NCBI RefSeq assembly: GCF_018118585.1
Contig: NZ_CP069421.1
Span: 1,426,001-1,490,000, forward strand
Length of the DNA: 64,000 bases
DNA from: Aristaeella lactis
GTDB lineage: Bacteria > Bacillota > Clostridia > Christensenellales > Aristaeellaceae
Direction: 5' to 3'
Shown piece after piece: positions 32,583 through 41,603 of the stretch. Each line of letters starts with the position of its first letter. The first letter of the stretch is position 1. A program made the position numbers and the translations under genes. Below the pieces are notes generated by a model. The model searched no databases. It was not told the origin of the DNA and worked only from the letters and a program-made list of their open reading frames with translations.

Positions 32583-35500
32583 ATGCCTAAAGATACTTCG
32601 ATTCAAAAGGTTCTTGTCATCGGTTCCGGCCCCATCGTCATCGGACAGGCCGCCGAGTTTGACTACGCCGGTGCCCAGGCCTGCCGCGTGCTGAAAGCGG
32701 AAGGCATCAACGTGGTCCTGGTGAACTCCAACCCCGCCACCATCATGACCGACCAGCACCTGGCGGATGAGATCTACCTGGAGCCGCTGAATGCCGCCAC
32801 TGTACGCCGCGTCATCGAAAAGGAACGTCCGGACGGACTGATCGCCGGTCTCGGCGGCCAGACCGGTCTGACCCTGGCCATGCAGCTGAGCAAAGACGGT
32901 ACCCTGGAGGAATTCGGTGTCCGCCTGCTGGGTTCTCCCATTGAAGCCATCGAGCGAGCGGAAGACCGGGAAAAGTTCCGGGAAACCATGCTGAAGGCCG
33001 GCCAGCCCTGCGTGCCCTCCGGCATCGCGGAAACCCTGGAGGAAGCCCTGGACTGGGCAGAAAAGATCGGCTATCCGGTCATCGTGCGTCCCGCCTACAC
33101 TCTGGGCGGCAGCGGCGGCGGTATCGCGGCCGATGTGGAGGAAATGCGCGTTATCGCCCGTGCCGGCCTGGATGCCTCTCCCATCACCCAGATTCTGGTG
33201 GAAAAATGCATCTCCGGCTGGAAAGAGATCGAGTTTGAAACCATGCGGGACGCGCAGGGCAACGTCATTGCCGTCTGCTCCATGGAAAACGTGGACCCCG
33301 TGGGAATCCATACCGGCGACAGCGTGGTCGTGGCTCCTGCCCTGACCCTGTCCGATAAGGAATACCAGATGCTCCGTACCGCGTCGCTGGATATCATCAG
33401 TGCCATCGGCATCGTCGGCGGTTGCAACTGCCAGTTCGCCCTGAATCCGGATTCTTTCGAGTATGCGGTCATCGAAGTCAATCCCCGCGTCAGCCGTTCC
33501 TCCGCCCTGGCCAGCAAGGCCACCGGCTACCCCATTGCCAAGATTACCACCCGTCTCGCCCTGGGCTACTCTCTGGATGAGATTGCCAACGATATTACCG
33601 GCAAAACCTGTGCCTGCTTCGAGCCCACCGTGGACTATGTGGTGGTTAAGTTCCCGAAGTGGCCCTTTGATAAATTCTACGGTTCCTCCCGCCGCCTGGG
33701 CACCCAGATGAAGGCGACCGGTGAGGTCATGGCTATCGGCCAGCGTTTCGAGGAAGCCCTGATGAAGGCTGTCCGCGGCGCTGAGATCTCCCTGGATACG
33801 CTGAATGCCCCTGCCCTGACGGATGAACCTATCCGCGACCGCCTGGCCCGCCAGGATGACCGTCGTCTCTTCACGGTTTTCGAGGCCCTGAAGCAGGGCA
33901 TCACCGTGGACGAGATCTTTGACATCACAAAGATCGACCGCTTCTTCCTCTACCGCCTGCGTGCCATGGCGGAGCTGGAAATGCGGACCGAAGGCAAAGG
34001 CCTGCAGCCCGGCGACTATGAAACCTTCAAGAAAATGGGCTATCCGGACAAGGCCATCATGCGCATCACCGGTGCGAAGGAAGTTCCCGGCTGGCAGATG
34101 AGCTATAAGATGGTGGATACCTGCGGTGCGGAGTTTGCCGCGGAAACGCCTTACTTCTACTCCTGCACGGACAAGGCCTGCGAGTCCCGGAGCCTGAAGC
34201 GTTCCGGCCGTCCCGTGGTCATCGTGCTGGGTTCCGGCCCCATCCGCATCGGCCAGGGTATCGAGTTCGACTACTCCTCTGTCCACTGCGTGTGGACCCT
34301 GCGCCGTATCGGCTATGACGTGGTCATCATCAACAACAACCCGGAAACCGTCTCCACGGACTATGACACCGCGGACCGGCTGTATTTTGAGCCCCTCACG
34401 CCTGAAGATGTCATGAACGTCATCGCCGTGGAGAATCCCGTGGGCGTTGTGGTGGCCTTCGGCGGCCAGACTGCCATCAAGCTGACCCAGTTCCTGGACT
34501 CCCAGGGCATCCGTATCCTGGGCACCAGCGCTGAATCCATCGACATCGCTGAGGACCGGGAGCGTTTTGACGAACTGCTGGAGCAGTTCAACATCCGCCG
34601 TCCCCGCGGCATGGGCGTCCGCACCATGGAAGAAGCCGTTGCCGCAGCGGAAGGCCTGGGCTATCCCGTACTGCTGCGTCCTTCCTACGTCATCGGCGGT
34701 CAGAACATGACCATCTCCCGTAACCGGAAGCACACCGTGGACTATATGACCCGGATCCTTTCCGGCGGCATTGAGAATCCGGTGCTTGTGGACCAGTACC
34801 TTCCCGGTATTGAGCTGGAGGTGGACGTCATCTCCGACGGGCGGGATGTTCTGATCCCCGGCATCATGGAACACATTGAGCGTGCCGGCGTCCACAGCGG
34901 CGACTCCATCGCTGTCTATCCGCCCTTCAACCTCACCGAAAAGTTCCAGGAAAAGATCTGCGATATCTCCACCAAGCTCGCTCTGGCGCTGGGTACCAAG
35001 GGACTGGTGAATATCCAGTACCTGATCTATGACAACGAACTGTATGTCATTGAGGTCAATCCCCGGGCCTCCCGGACGATTCCTTATATTTCCAAGGTCA
35101 CCGGCGTGCCCATGGTGGATCTCGCCTCCCGCGTCATGCTGGATGAGCCCCTGAAGGATCTCGGGTACGGCACAGGCCTCTATCCCGCTCCTCCCTACTG
35201 CGCCATCAAGGTGCCGGTCTTCTCCTTCGAGAAGCTGAATGATGCCGACTCCATTCTCGGCCCGGAAATGAAATCCACCGGTGAAGTGCTTGGCATCGGT
35301 ATCACCAAGGCGGAAGCGCTCTTCAAGGGCCTGTCCGCTGCGGGTTTCCACCTGCCTACCGTCCGTGAGAAGGAGCACACCGGCGTCCTCCTGTCCGTTG
35401 AGGATGAGGACTTCCCGGATGCCATCGCCGTAGCCAAACGCTGCTATGACCAGGGCATCAGCGTTTACGCCACAAAGGATACCGCCCGGGCTATCTCCGC

Positions 35501-35786
35501 CGTCGGCATCCATGTGACGCCTGTGGCTGACCCGAAGATCAGCGATGAGATCATCGGTCTGATGGAAAACGGCTCCGTAAACTACATCATCTACACCGGC
35601 GCCGTCAAGGATGACACCGTGGGCGACTATACCGTGCTCCACCGTAAGGCCATGGTCCTGGGCATTCCCTGCATGACCTCCCTGGACACCGCCAACGCTC
35701 TGATGGACATTCTCGGTTCCCGCTTCACTCTGCAGAACACCGAGCTGGTGGATATCAACTCGATGCGCAGGTGTCAGAATCTTTGA
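32583..35786 (+). CDS. carB: carbamoyl-phosphate synthase large subunit
   Basis: A full-length, 1067-residue chain with two homologous ATP-grasp halves (first: GSGPIVIGQAAEFDYAG near residue 12; second: GSGPIRIGQGIEFDYSS near residue 550) and a C-terminal MGS-like allosteric domain. EVNPRVSRSSALASKATGYP and EVNPRASRTIPYISKVTG are the paired metal/ATP segments. The last codons (RRCQNL, then TGA) are encoded by the first tandem copy of the hairpin element, so the native C-terminus has been replaced or trimmed there. Confidence 0.98.
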   Translation: MPKDTSIQKVLVIGSGPIVIGQAAEFDYAGAQACRVLKAEGINVVLVNSNPATIMTDQHLADEIYLEPLNAATVRRVIEKERPDGLIAGLGGQTGLTLAMQLSKDGTLEEFGVRLLGSPIEAIERAEDREKFRETMLKAGQPCVPSGIAETLEEALDWAEKIGYPVIVRPAYTLGGSGGGIAADVEEMRVIARAGLDASPITQILVEKCISGWKEIEFETMRDAQGNVIAVCSMENVDPVGIHTGDSVVVAPALTLSDKEYQMLRTASLDIISAIGIVGGCNCQFALNPDSFEYAVIEVNPRVSRSSALASKATGYPIAKITTRLALGYSLDEIANDITGKTCACFEPTVDYVVVKFPKWPFDKFYGSSRRLGTQMKATGEVMAIGQRFEEALMKAVRGAEISLDTLNAPALTDEPIRDRLARQDDRRLFTVFEALKQGITVDEIFDITKIDRFFLYRLRAMAELEMRTEGKGLQPGDYETFKKMGYPDKAIMRITGAKEVPGWQMSYKMVDTCGAEFAAETPYFYSCTDKACESRSLKRSGRPVVIVLGSGPIRIGQGIEFDYSSVHCVWTLRRIGYDVVIINNNPETVSTDYDTADRLYFEPLTPEDVMNVIAVENPVGVVVAFGGQTAIKLTQFLDSQGIRILGTSAESIDIAEDRERFDELLEQFNIRRPRGMGVRTMEEAVAAAEGLGYPVLLRPSYVIGGQNMTISRNRKHTVDYMTRILSGGIENPVLVDQYLPGIELEVDVISDGRDVLIPGIMEHIERAGVHSGDSIAVYPPFNLTEKFQEKICDISTKLALALGTKGLVNIQYLIYDNELYVIEVNPRASRTIPYISKVTGVPMVDLASRVMLDEPLKDLGYGTGLYPAPPYCAIKVPVFSFEKLNDADSILGPEMKSTGEVLGIGITKAEALFKGLSAAGFHLPTVREKEHTGVLLSVEDEDFPDAIAVAKRCYDQGISVYATKDTARAISAVGIHVTPVADPKISDEIIGLMENGSVNYIIYTGAVKDDTVGDYTVLHRKAMVLGIPCMTSLDTANALMDILGSRFTLQNTELVDINSMRRCQNL

Positions 35787-35971
35787 TTCTGGTAACACCT
35801 GCCATGCTACAGGAGCCCATCGGTGGCAAGCATATGCGAAGCCGGCGTGGCTGCGACGATCGCATGCGCAGGTGTCAGAATCTTTGATTCTGGTAACACC
35901 TGCCATGCTACAGGAGCCCATCGGTGGCAAGCATATGCGAAGCCGGCGTGGCTGCGACGATCGCATGCGCA
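35762..35971 (+). repeat. GTA-bulge element, tandem duplicate of 101 bp
   Basis: Two direct copies, period 101 bases (hairpins at 35770-35799 and 35871-35900). Stem GGTGT/ACACC with CAGAATC/GATTCTG, loop TTT, GTA bulge, then TGCCATGCTACAG, a GC-rich tail and GCGACGATCGC. The stem bases differ from all other copies but still pair. The carB TGA lies in the loop of the first copy. Confidence 0.85.
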
Positions 35972-35991
35972 GATAAAACCAACTTCAATTC

Positions 35992-36028
35992 AAAAAACTG
36001 CTTCCAGATCAACCGGAAGCAGTTTTTT
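35992..36028. terminator. bidirectional terminator of arg-car operon and GH27 gene
   Basis: AAAAAACTGCTTCC and GGAAGCAGTTTTTT pair around nine bases. It is followed by CCGCCATT and a TGAATT array (36034-36060), as at 54961 and 58204. Confidence 0.85.
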
Positions 36029-36033
36029 CCGCC

Positions 36034-36060
36034 ATTATGAATTGTGAATTATGAATTGTG
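36034..36060. repeat. TGAATT tandem array
   Basis: ATTATGAATT, GTGAATT and ATGAATTGTG follow each other directly after the terminator and before the GH27 gene stop. Confidence 0.6.
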
Positions 36061-36077
36061 TTTCATTGCTTTTCGCC

Positions 36078-37352
36078 TCACGAAAAGCACCGAAACACCG
36101 CCGCGTCATGGGCGGCAAGCGTTGCGGAATAGCTTTCCGTCTCCGCGGTTTTCCGTCCGGTCCACAGTTCCGTGGCTTCGGATGAATCCGCCAGTCCCTG
36201 TTGCTTTGCGGAAACCGTCACAGTCCGTTCCTCATCGCTGAGGTTGAACAGCGCCAGGTAATAGCCTGTACCGTCCCTGCGCGGGGCGATCCAGGCGCTT
36301 TCCTTCTCCGTGGTGAAAAGCGGATGGGCCGACCAGCTTTCTTTCTCAATAGCCAGCACTTCCCCGTTGGTAAGCAGTTTCAGGGTAAAATCGTCGTTTT
36401 TCGTCATTTCCCCGCCGATCATCAGGGGTGAGCGCATCATGCACCAAAGCGTCATCATCGTCCGCTGTTCCGCCTGGGTAAACTGCGTCCGGTTATCCGG
36501 ATCATAGCACTGCCGCAGCGCGCCTACCGGCAGCATATCCGCATCCGGCCAGTGGCCCGGTCCGGCATGGATACACCACTTTTCCGCCCGCTCAAACATG
36601 CCCTTCAGCAGTTCCCATTTGTCCCAGAAATCGTCTGTGATCCGCCACATATTCGCCCAGGTTTTCAGGTGCTCTGCCCTGTCCAGCGGCGCCGGTCCGG
36701 GGCTCAGGCTCAGAACCATATCCCGGCCGCATTTCCTGCAGGCGGCGGAGATCACCTCAATCTCCTTTTCGCAGTGCGGATACTCCCGGGCAATGTCATC
36801 ACACTTTACAAAGTCCACACCCCACTCGGCATAGAGCCTGAAAATGCTGTCATAATATGCCCGTGCCTGAGGCGTATCGCATTTCAGACCGTACATATCC
36901 GGATTCCACAGGCAGATGGAATGGGGATTCGCCGCCTGATCACAGGTGGCGTCGCTGTCCTTGATGGGCAGGTGCTGGTGCGCCGCCATCCGGGGCATTC
37001 CCCGCATAATATGAATGCCGAATTTCAGGCCCATTTCGTGGATTTTATCCGCCAGCGGCCTGAATCCCCGTCCTCCGGCCGCGCTGGGAAACCTGTTTTC
37101 TGCGGGGATAAGCCGGCCGAACCCGTCCATCCGGAGCTCCGAAAACGCATGATATTCGTGGCTGTCCGCGTCCGGAGCCGACCACTGGATATCCACAACA
37201 ATATATTCCCAGCCATATTGTTTCAGGTACTTTGCCATATATTCGGCGTTCTGTAAAACCTGTTCCTCTGTCACGGCTGCTCCGTAACAATCCCAGCTGT
37301 TCCAGCCCATGGGCGGTGTATCAGCGATCATAGTACGCACCTCACTCTTCAT
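36078..37352 (-). CDS. GH27 alpha-galactosidase
   Basis: A 424-residue (beta/alpha)8 enzyme. PPMGWNSWDCYG near residue 13 is the family opener. The nucleophile Asp is in VDFVKCDD near residue 184 and the acid/base Asp in RITDDFWD. The C-terminal 80 residues are a beta-sandwich (YYLALFNLSDEERTVTV). No signal peptide, so it hydrolyses alpha-galactosides taken up by the cell. The ATG at 37352 has GGAG; an internal ATG (37331) with GAGGTG is also possible. It follows the GH36 gene by 20 bases in one operon. Confidence 0.93.
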   Translation of the reverse strand: MKSEVRTMIADTPPMGWNSWDCYGAAVTEEQVLQNAEYMAKYLKQYGWEYIVVDIQWSAPDADSHEYHAFSELRMDGFGRLIPAENRFPSAAGGRGFRPLADKIHEMGLKFGIHIMRGMPRMAAHQHLPIKDSDATCDQAANPHSICLWNPDMYGLKCDTPQARAYYDSIFRLYAEWGVDFVKCDDIAREYPHCEKEIEVISAACRKCGRDMVLSLSPGPAPLDRAEHLKTWANMWRITDDFWDKWELLKGMFERAEKWCIHAGPGHWPDADMLPVGALRQCYDPDNRTQFTQAEQRTMMTLWCMMRSPLMIGGEMTKNDDFTLKLLTNGEVLAIEKESWSAHPLFTTEKESAWIAPRRDGTGYYLALFNLSDEERTVTVSAKQQGLADSSEATELWTGRKTAETESYSATLAAHDAAVFRCFS

Positions 37353-37372
37353 TATTGCTCCGGATGTCTTTC

Positions 37373-39439
37373 TTACGCCAGGTGAACCGCGATCGCCTCG
37401 AAAGGCGCCTTCAGTTCCACCGTCAGCTCACCGTCTGCCAGCGTGACTCGGTTATCTTCCGAGCTCATGACCCGGAGAATCTTCTTTGCCTTCACCGGAA
37501 GGGTGATCTTTTCCGGCAGGGTACCGCCGAAGGTATGGATCACTGCCAGGCTTCCCTCTTCCGCAGTCCGGACCACCGCCTGCCAGCCCTCCGGATGGCG
37601 CCAGCTTTCCGATACTTCCCCGTGGAAGGTGCTTACGCCGTCCCGGATGATACCGCGAACCTGCCGGTAGAAGTCTGTTCCTTCCTCCACCTTGTTCCAT
37701 TGTTCTTTGGAAAGGTGGACCACGTCTCCGGAGATGCACATGACGCCAAGGAAGGTATTGATCAGGGAATAATTGATCCGCCTGATGCTGTCCTTTGCCT
37801 GCAGCACTGCCCAGATCTGGCTCTGGGCCGGCAGGATCACCCTGTGCAGCGCCGCCGCGATGATCGGGATCTCCAGGCATTCATGGGCATCTGAGAAGGA
37901 TGCCATGTCAGACAGGGCCATCAGGGACGGCTCCAGGCGGTGTCCGCCGGAAGCGCAGTTTTCGATATATATCTCCGGGATTGCTTCCCGAATGCGACGG
38001 AAAAAGCGCAGCGTTCCCTGCATGTTCTTCCGAAGTCCTTCTCCAAGACCGTCCGGATCATCGCAGCCCATGCCGATGCAGTCGTTATAGTCGATCTTGA
38101 TATATTCAAACCCGCAGCGCTTCAGCAGGCCGATCACCCGCTCCTCCAGGAAAGCGTGAGTCTCTTCCTTTCGCATATCCAGGAAGCGCCGGTTATCCGT
38201 GTCGATCACAACTCCGTCCCGGGTCAGAAGCAGATCCTCCCGCTGGAATATGTCCGCGTCCCTGGCACAGGTCTCCGGTTCAAACCAGAGACCGGGCTTC
38301 ATCCCGCCGGCACGGATCATATCCGCGGTTGCCTTCAGGCCTTCCGGGAATATCTTCGTTTCTTCCGGAATCCAGTCTCCTCCGCATTCATACCAGTTTT
38401 TCCCCGGTTTTCCGTACCATCCGGCATCGATCACCAGGAATTCCATTCCGCGGCCTTCCAGGCTTTTCACGATTTCTTTCAGGTTTTCATGCGTCGGATT
38501 GCCCCAGGTCATGCAGTATTCATTGAACATCACCGGCAGGGTCATATCCGGCCGGGGCATGTTCCTGCGCTGTACAGTCAGCAGCCGCTGGGACACCTCA
38601 TCCAGGCCGCCTTTCCCCGCGGTCACATACGCTTCCGGTGTCTCGAAGCATTCTCCCGGCTTCACGGTCTTTGCCCATTGGCCGAAATCTTCATCCGGCA
38701 GGGAAGCCATCAGGTTCAGGCAGTCATCCTTCCGGCGGATCTCCATCTGCCAGGAGGAAGGACAGGCCAGCTGCACCGCCCAGGTAACCCCGGCTTTTGT
38801 GTCCTCCACTGCCATGAAGGGAAAATACCCGCGAACCGGCATGGACCCCAGCTGACCGAACCGGAAAACCCGGAGGGCATGGCCTGTCCAGGACCTCTCC
38901 AGCATCAGCTGTTCAACGTTTTCGGTGATCACGCGGCCCTCCGCGCTCCATGCACTGCCGATCCGGTGTACCCGCAGGGCGCCTGACGCGTCTCCTTCTG
39001 TGAACGGGGTAATCCCGCTCAGATTGGCGCTGGACAGCAGGTTCAGCGTAACCGGCTTTTCTCCGCGGTTTTCAAACATGCAGGAAACCACCACCGCCTG
39101 CAGTCCTTCTTCCCAGCGGACTTGGTGGTGCACGGTCCGGCCGTTCTCGTCCGCCAGCGTTGTGATGATCGTATTGCCTTCCTGCTTCTGGCCCGCAAAC
39201 TTCATCGCGTCCGTGGCTGTGGTACAGGCCATGGTATGCCCGTTGCCATAACCGTTTGGCAGCTGATCACCCTTCGCGTGGATCTGGACCAGCGGCTCCG
39301 GTGTGTATATCTTGTCCGTTACCCGGTCTTTCATAGCTGCCGGGATCAGGGTCATGCTCATCCGGTTCCGTTCATCCAGATTGTATTGCAGCAGCATATC
39401 TCCGAGGATATATTGGCTGTATCCTTTTTTCTCTGTCAT
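37373..39439 (-). CDS. GH36 alpha-galactosidase
   Basis: 688 residues. An N-terminal beta-sandwich is followed by the catalytic barrel. The nucleophile Asp lies in EYIKIDYNDCIG, and the acid/base Asp follows in ENCASGGHRLEPSL/SDMASFSDAHE. VIDAGWYGKPGKNW is the substrate-binding strand. It is cytoplasmic, with no signal peptide. The strong promoter at 39483-39511 drives it and the GH27 gene, giving two alpha-galactosidases of different families for raffinose-type or galactomannan-derived sugars. Confidence 0.93.
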   Translation of the reverse strand: MTEKKGYSQYILGDMLLQYNLDERNRMSMTLIPAAMKDRVTDKIYTPEPLVQIHAKGDQLPNGYGNGHTMACTTATDAMKFAGQKQEGNTIITTLADENGRTVHHQVRWEEGLQAVVVSCMFENRGEKPVTLNLLSSANLSGITPFTEGDASGALRVHRIGSAWSAEGRVITENVEQLMLERSWTGHALRVFRFGQLGSMPVRGYFPFMAVEDTKAGVTWAVQLACPSSWQMEIRRKDDCLNLMASLPDEDFGQWAKTVKPGECFETPEAYVTAGKGGLDEVSQRLLTVQRRNMPRPDMTLPVMFNEYCMTWGNPTHENLKEIVKSLEGRGMEFLVIDAGWYGKPGKNWYECGGDWIPEETKIFPEGLKATADMIRAGGMKPGLWFEPETCARDADIFQREDLLLTRDGVVIDTDNRRFLDMRKEETHAFLEERVIGLLKRCGFEYIKIDYNDCIGMGCDDPDGLGEGLRKNMQGTLRFFRRIREAIPEIYIENCASGGHRLEPSLMALSDMASFSDAHECLEIPIIAAALHRVILPAQSQIWAVLQAKDSIRRINYSLINTFLGVMCISGDVVHLSKEQWNKVEEGTDFYRQVRGIIRDGVSTFHGEVSESWRHPEGWQAVVRTAEEGSLAVIHTFGGTLPEKITLPVKAKKILRVMSSEDNRVTLADGELTVELKAPFEAIAVHLA

Positions 39440-39482
39440 TTTTTTGCTGTCTCCTGTTTTTACACTTTGGGAACTTGTTCAC

Positions 39483-39511
39483 AGTATAGGAAAGCCGTAT
39501 TCTGTTGTCAA
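39483..39511 (-). promoter_or_regulatory. promoter of the alpha-galactosidase operon
   Basis: On the - strand TTGACA (39506-39511), 17 bases, TATACT (39483-39488). No clear operator palindrome overlaps it. Confidence 0.85.
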
Positions 39512-39523
39512 CGGCACCGGCAC

Positions 39524-39551
39524 AAAAAAGGAAGCCGGTTTTCCGGCTTCC
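39524..39551 (-). terminator. terminator of the flavodiiron gene
   Basis: GGAAGCCGG and CCGGCTTCC pair around TTTT. The - strand continues with six T. Confidence 0.88.
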
Positions 39552-39570
39552 TGTCGTTGTATTTTCCTGC

Positions 39571-40728
39571 TTACAGCATCTCTCTCGCCAGCTGTTCGAT
39601 CTGTGCTTTGTTTTCCTCAGTCATTGCGGAAAGGATCTTTACTTCCGTCTCCGCGAAGGCAGTGTTCTTGCAGCCCTCCAGCATACCTTTCATCACCTTG
39701 GCGGCGGTCGGCGCCCAGCTGCCGTTCTCAATGAAACCGATCTTCCGGTTCTGGAAGTTCCGCTCCGTCAGGTGTTCAATGAACTCCTTCATGAAGGGGA
39801 AGATGTCCGCGTTGTAGGTGGTGGTGGCAAGTACGATCTTTCCGTACCGGAAGGCGTCTTCCACGGCTTCCGCCATGTCATCCCGGGCCAGGTCGCTGAC
39901 AGCTACCTTCGGGCAGCCCAGTTCCTGAAGCTTCTGAGCCAGGTATTCCGCCGCTTCTTTCGTATGTCCGTAAACGGAGGTGTAGAAAACGGCAACCCCT
40001 TCGGTTTCCACGCCGTAGGAGGACCAGGTGTTGTACAGGTCCAGGTAGTATCCAAGGTTCTCGTTCAGAACCGGGCCGTGCAGCGGGCAGATAATCTGAA
40101 TGTCCAGCGTCGCAGCCTTCTTCAGCACAGCCTGCACCTGGGCGCCGTATTTGCCCACGATGCCGAAGTAATACCGGCGGGCTTCGCAGGCCCAGCCTTC
40201 CTCGTCCTCCGCGTCCAGGGCGCCGAACTTGCCGAAGGCGTCCGCAGAGAACAGCACCTTGTCCGAACTGTCATAGGTGAACATCACCTCAGGCCAGTGC
40301 ACCATGGGAGCGGTCACAAAGTTCAGCGTGTGGCTGCCCAGTTCCAGCTTATCCCCTTCCTTCGCCACGATGCCCCGGGCGGAATAATCCGTACCGGTGA
40401 AGTTCTTCATCATGGTGAACGCCTTGGCGGTAGCTACTACTTTAGCCTCCGGATAAGCTTTCATGAAAGCGTCGATACCGGAGGAATGGTCCGGCTCCAT
40501 ATGCTGCACGATCAGGTAATCCGGTTTCCGGCCTTCCAGCGCCGCATCCAGGTTGCCCATCCATTCCTGCACAAAGTGCCGGTCAGCCGTATCCATGACG
40601 GCAACCTTTTCATCCATGATCACGTAGGAATTATAAGCCATGCCTTCCGGCACAATATACATACCTTCAAACAGATCGATCTCATGATCGTTTACACCGA
40701 TATAGCGGATATCCTTTGTCACATTCAT
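39571..40728 (-). CDS. A-type flavodiiron protein (FprA family)
   Basis: 385 residues from ATG 40728, which follows GGGAGG; the longer frame has no site. The N-terminal metallo-beta-lactamase domain has the diiron ligands in HMEPDHSSGID and CPLHGP. The C-terminal flavodoxin domain has FYTSVYGHTKEAAEYL for FMN phosphate and GSWAPTAAKVM. Such proteins reduce O2 to water or NO to N2O and protect anaerobes. No rubredoxin or reductase gene is adjacent. Confidence 0.95.
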   Translation of the reverse strand: MNVTKDIRYIGVNDHEIDLFEGMYIVPEGMAYNSYVIMDEKVAVMDTADRHFVQEWMGNLDAALEGRKPDYLIVQHMEPDHSSGIDAFMKAYPEAKVVATAKAFTMMKNFTGTDYSARGIVAKEGDKLELGSHTLNFVTAPMVHWPEVMFTYDSSDKVLFSADAFGKFGALDAEDEEGWACEARRYYFGIVGKYGAQVQAVLKKAATLDIQIICPLHGPVLNENLGYYLDLYNTWSSYGVETEGVAVFYTSVYGHTKEAAEYLAQKLQELGCPKVAVSDLARDDMAEAVEDAFRYGKIVLATTTYNADIFPFMKEFIEHLTERNFQNRKIGFIENGSWAPTAAKVMKGMLEGCKNTAFAETEVKILSAMTEENKAQIEQLAREML

Positions 40729-40844
40729 CTTATATTTTCCTCCCGGATTCATTCTGATGTAATTTTACCACAAGCCCGCAAACGGAACAATCATTATCAT
40801 TGACTGTTTCCTGCATTCATTGAATACCTTTTGCCGGTTCCAGG

Positions 40845-40900
40845 TGTCATCCTGAGCGGAGCCGTAGGCGTAGTCGAAGGATCTCCTACGGGTTCAGAAT
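40845..40900 (+). repeat. TGTCATCCTGAGCG-type dispersed repeat
   Basis: Matches 30077-30118, with GGAGCCGTAGGCG and CGAAGGATCTCC, and is followed by a third, diverged start (TGTCATTCCGAGCAAAG at 40933). Confidence 0.7.
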
Positions 40901-40932
40901 GAAACAACTATGTCCGCAGGCATGCCCCAAAA

Positions 40933-41400
40933 TGTCATTCCGAGCAAAGTGGGGAACGATCCGAGTGGTGACCCAGTGGGTCATTCGCCACAGGCGAAAA
41001 CGAGGTGGAGTCCTGACGCGCGCGGTGCGCGGGACGGGGATTCCGTCCGCGGTGCGTGTGCGTTTCCTTACCGAAACAAGCAATGCGAAGCGCTCCAGGG
41101 CGAACCTCTGATGACCGCCAGTGGGCGAAGAACCGATGACCTCCAGTGGAGGGAATCTCATCGATTCTGAGGTCAACTGAAAGGGAATGGTCTCCCCAGT
41201 GGGGAGCCATGACCATTGAAGTTGCGGGAAGAAATATCATCAGAGGGTTTGGAGCGCCCGGAGAAAGAGCCAGTGGCTCTTTCTCAGCGAAAAACGGGCG
41301 GCAGCCCCGAGAGGTCAATCGAAAGGGAGCTATCTCCCCAGTGGGGAGTTGCGACCATTGAGATTGCGGTAAGTGCATCGATTGAGGTTGCGGGAGGAAT
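40933..41400. repeat. array of CCAGTGG-centred palindromes
   Basis: Six hairpins share the centre CCA-G-TGG (the second is shortened): 40969-40983 (arms TGACCCA/TGGGTCA), 41116-41127 (CGCC/GGCG), 41140-41152 (CCTCCA/TGGAGG), 41192-41206 (CTCCCCA/TGGGGAG), 41261-41285 (12-bp perfect arms) and 41334-41348. Stem sequences differ yet each pairs. The 60 bases around 41170-41230 and 41311-41370 are diverged copies of each other (GAGGTCAA..GAAAGGGA...GACCATTGA.. TTGCGG). No plausible gene is present in this gap. Confidence 0.75.
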
Positions 41401-41433
41401 CCCTTACTACGTCCGAAGGACGCATTTATTCAC

Positions 41434-41464
41434 AAAAACAGCACCTTTCGGTGCTGTTTTCTCC
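41434..41464. terminator. terminator-like hairpin
   Basis: AAAACAGCACC and GGTGCTGTTTT pair around TTTC, then TCTCC and an AT array (41467-41499). Confidence 0.7.
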
Positions 41465-41520
41465 ACAATTGTTCATTGTTCATTATTAATTGTTCATTTA
41501 GCGCCAAATCCGAAAAATCA

Positions 41521-41549
41521 TTGAGATTTTTCAGATTTAGTGCTACAAT
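41521..41549 (+). promoter_or_regulatory. promoter of the antiporter gene
   Basis: TTGAGA (41521-41526), 17 bases, TACAAT (41544-41549). The left element lies in the loop of an AAATC(C/T)GAAAAATC inverted repeat (41506-41539). Confidence 0.65.
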
Positions 41550-41603
41550 CTCCGGCGTGTGTAATAAGCACACCAAGGATTTCTGAAAGGATGCGTGCCT
41601 TTT

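Noticed and set aside
32463-35966. 1167-residue open frame on the - strand opposite carB
   Set aside because: It mirrors carB codon by codon, has low-complexity Asp/His/Gly composition typical of antisense frames in GC-rich genes, and has no ribosome site.
35762-35971. CRISPR array
   Set aside because: Only two 101-bp copies without spacers and no cas genes; it is a tandem duplication.
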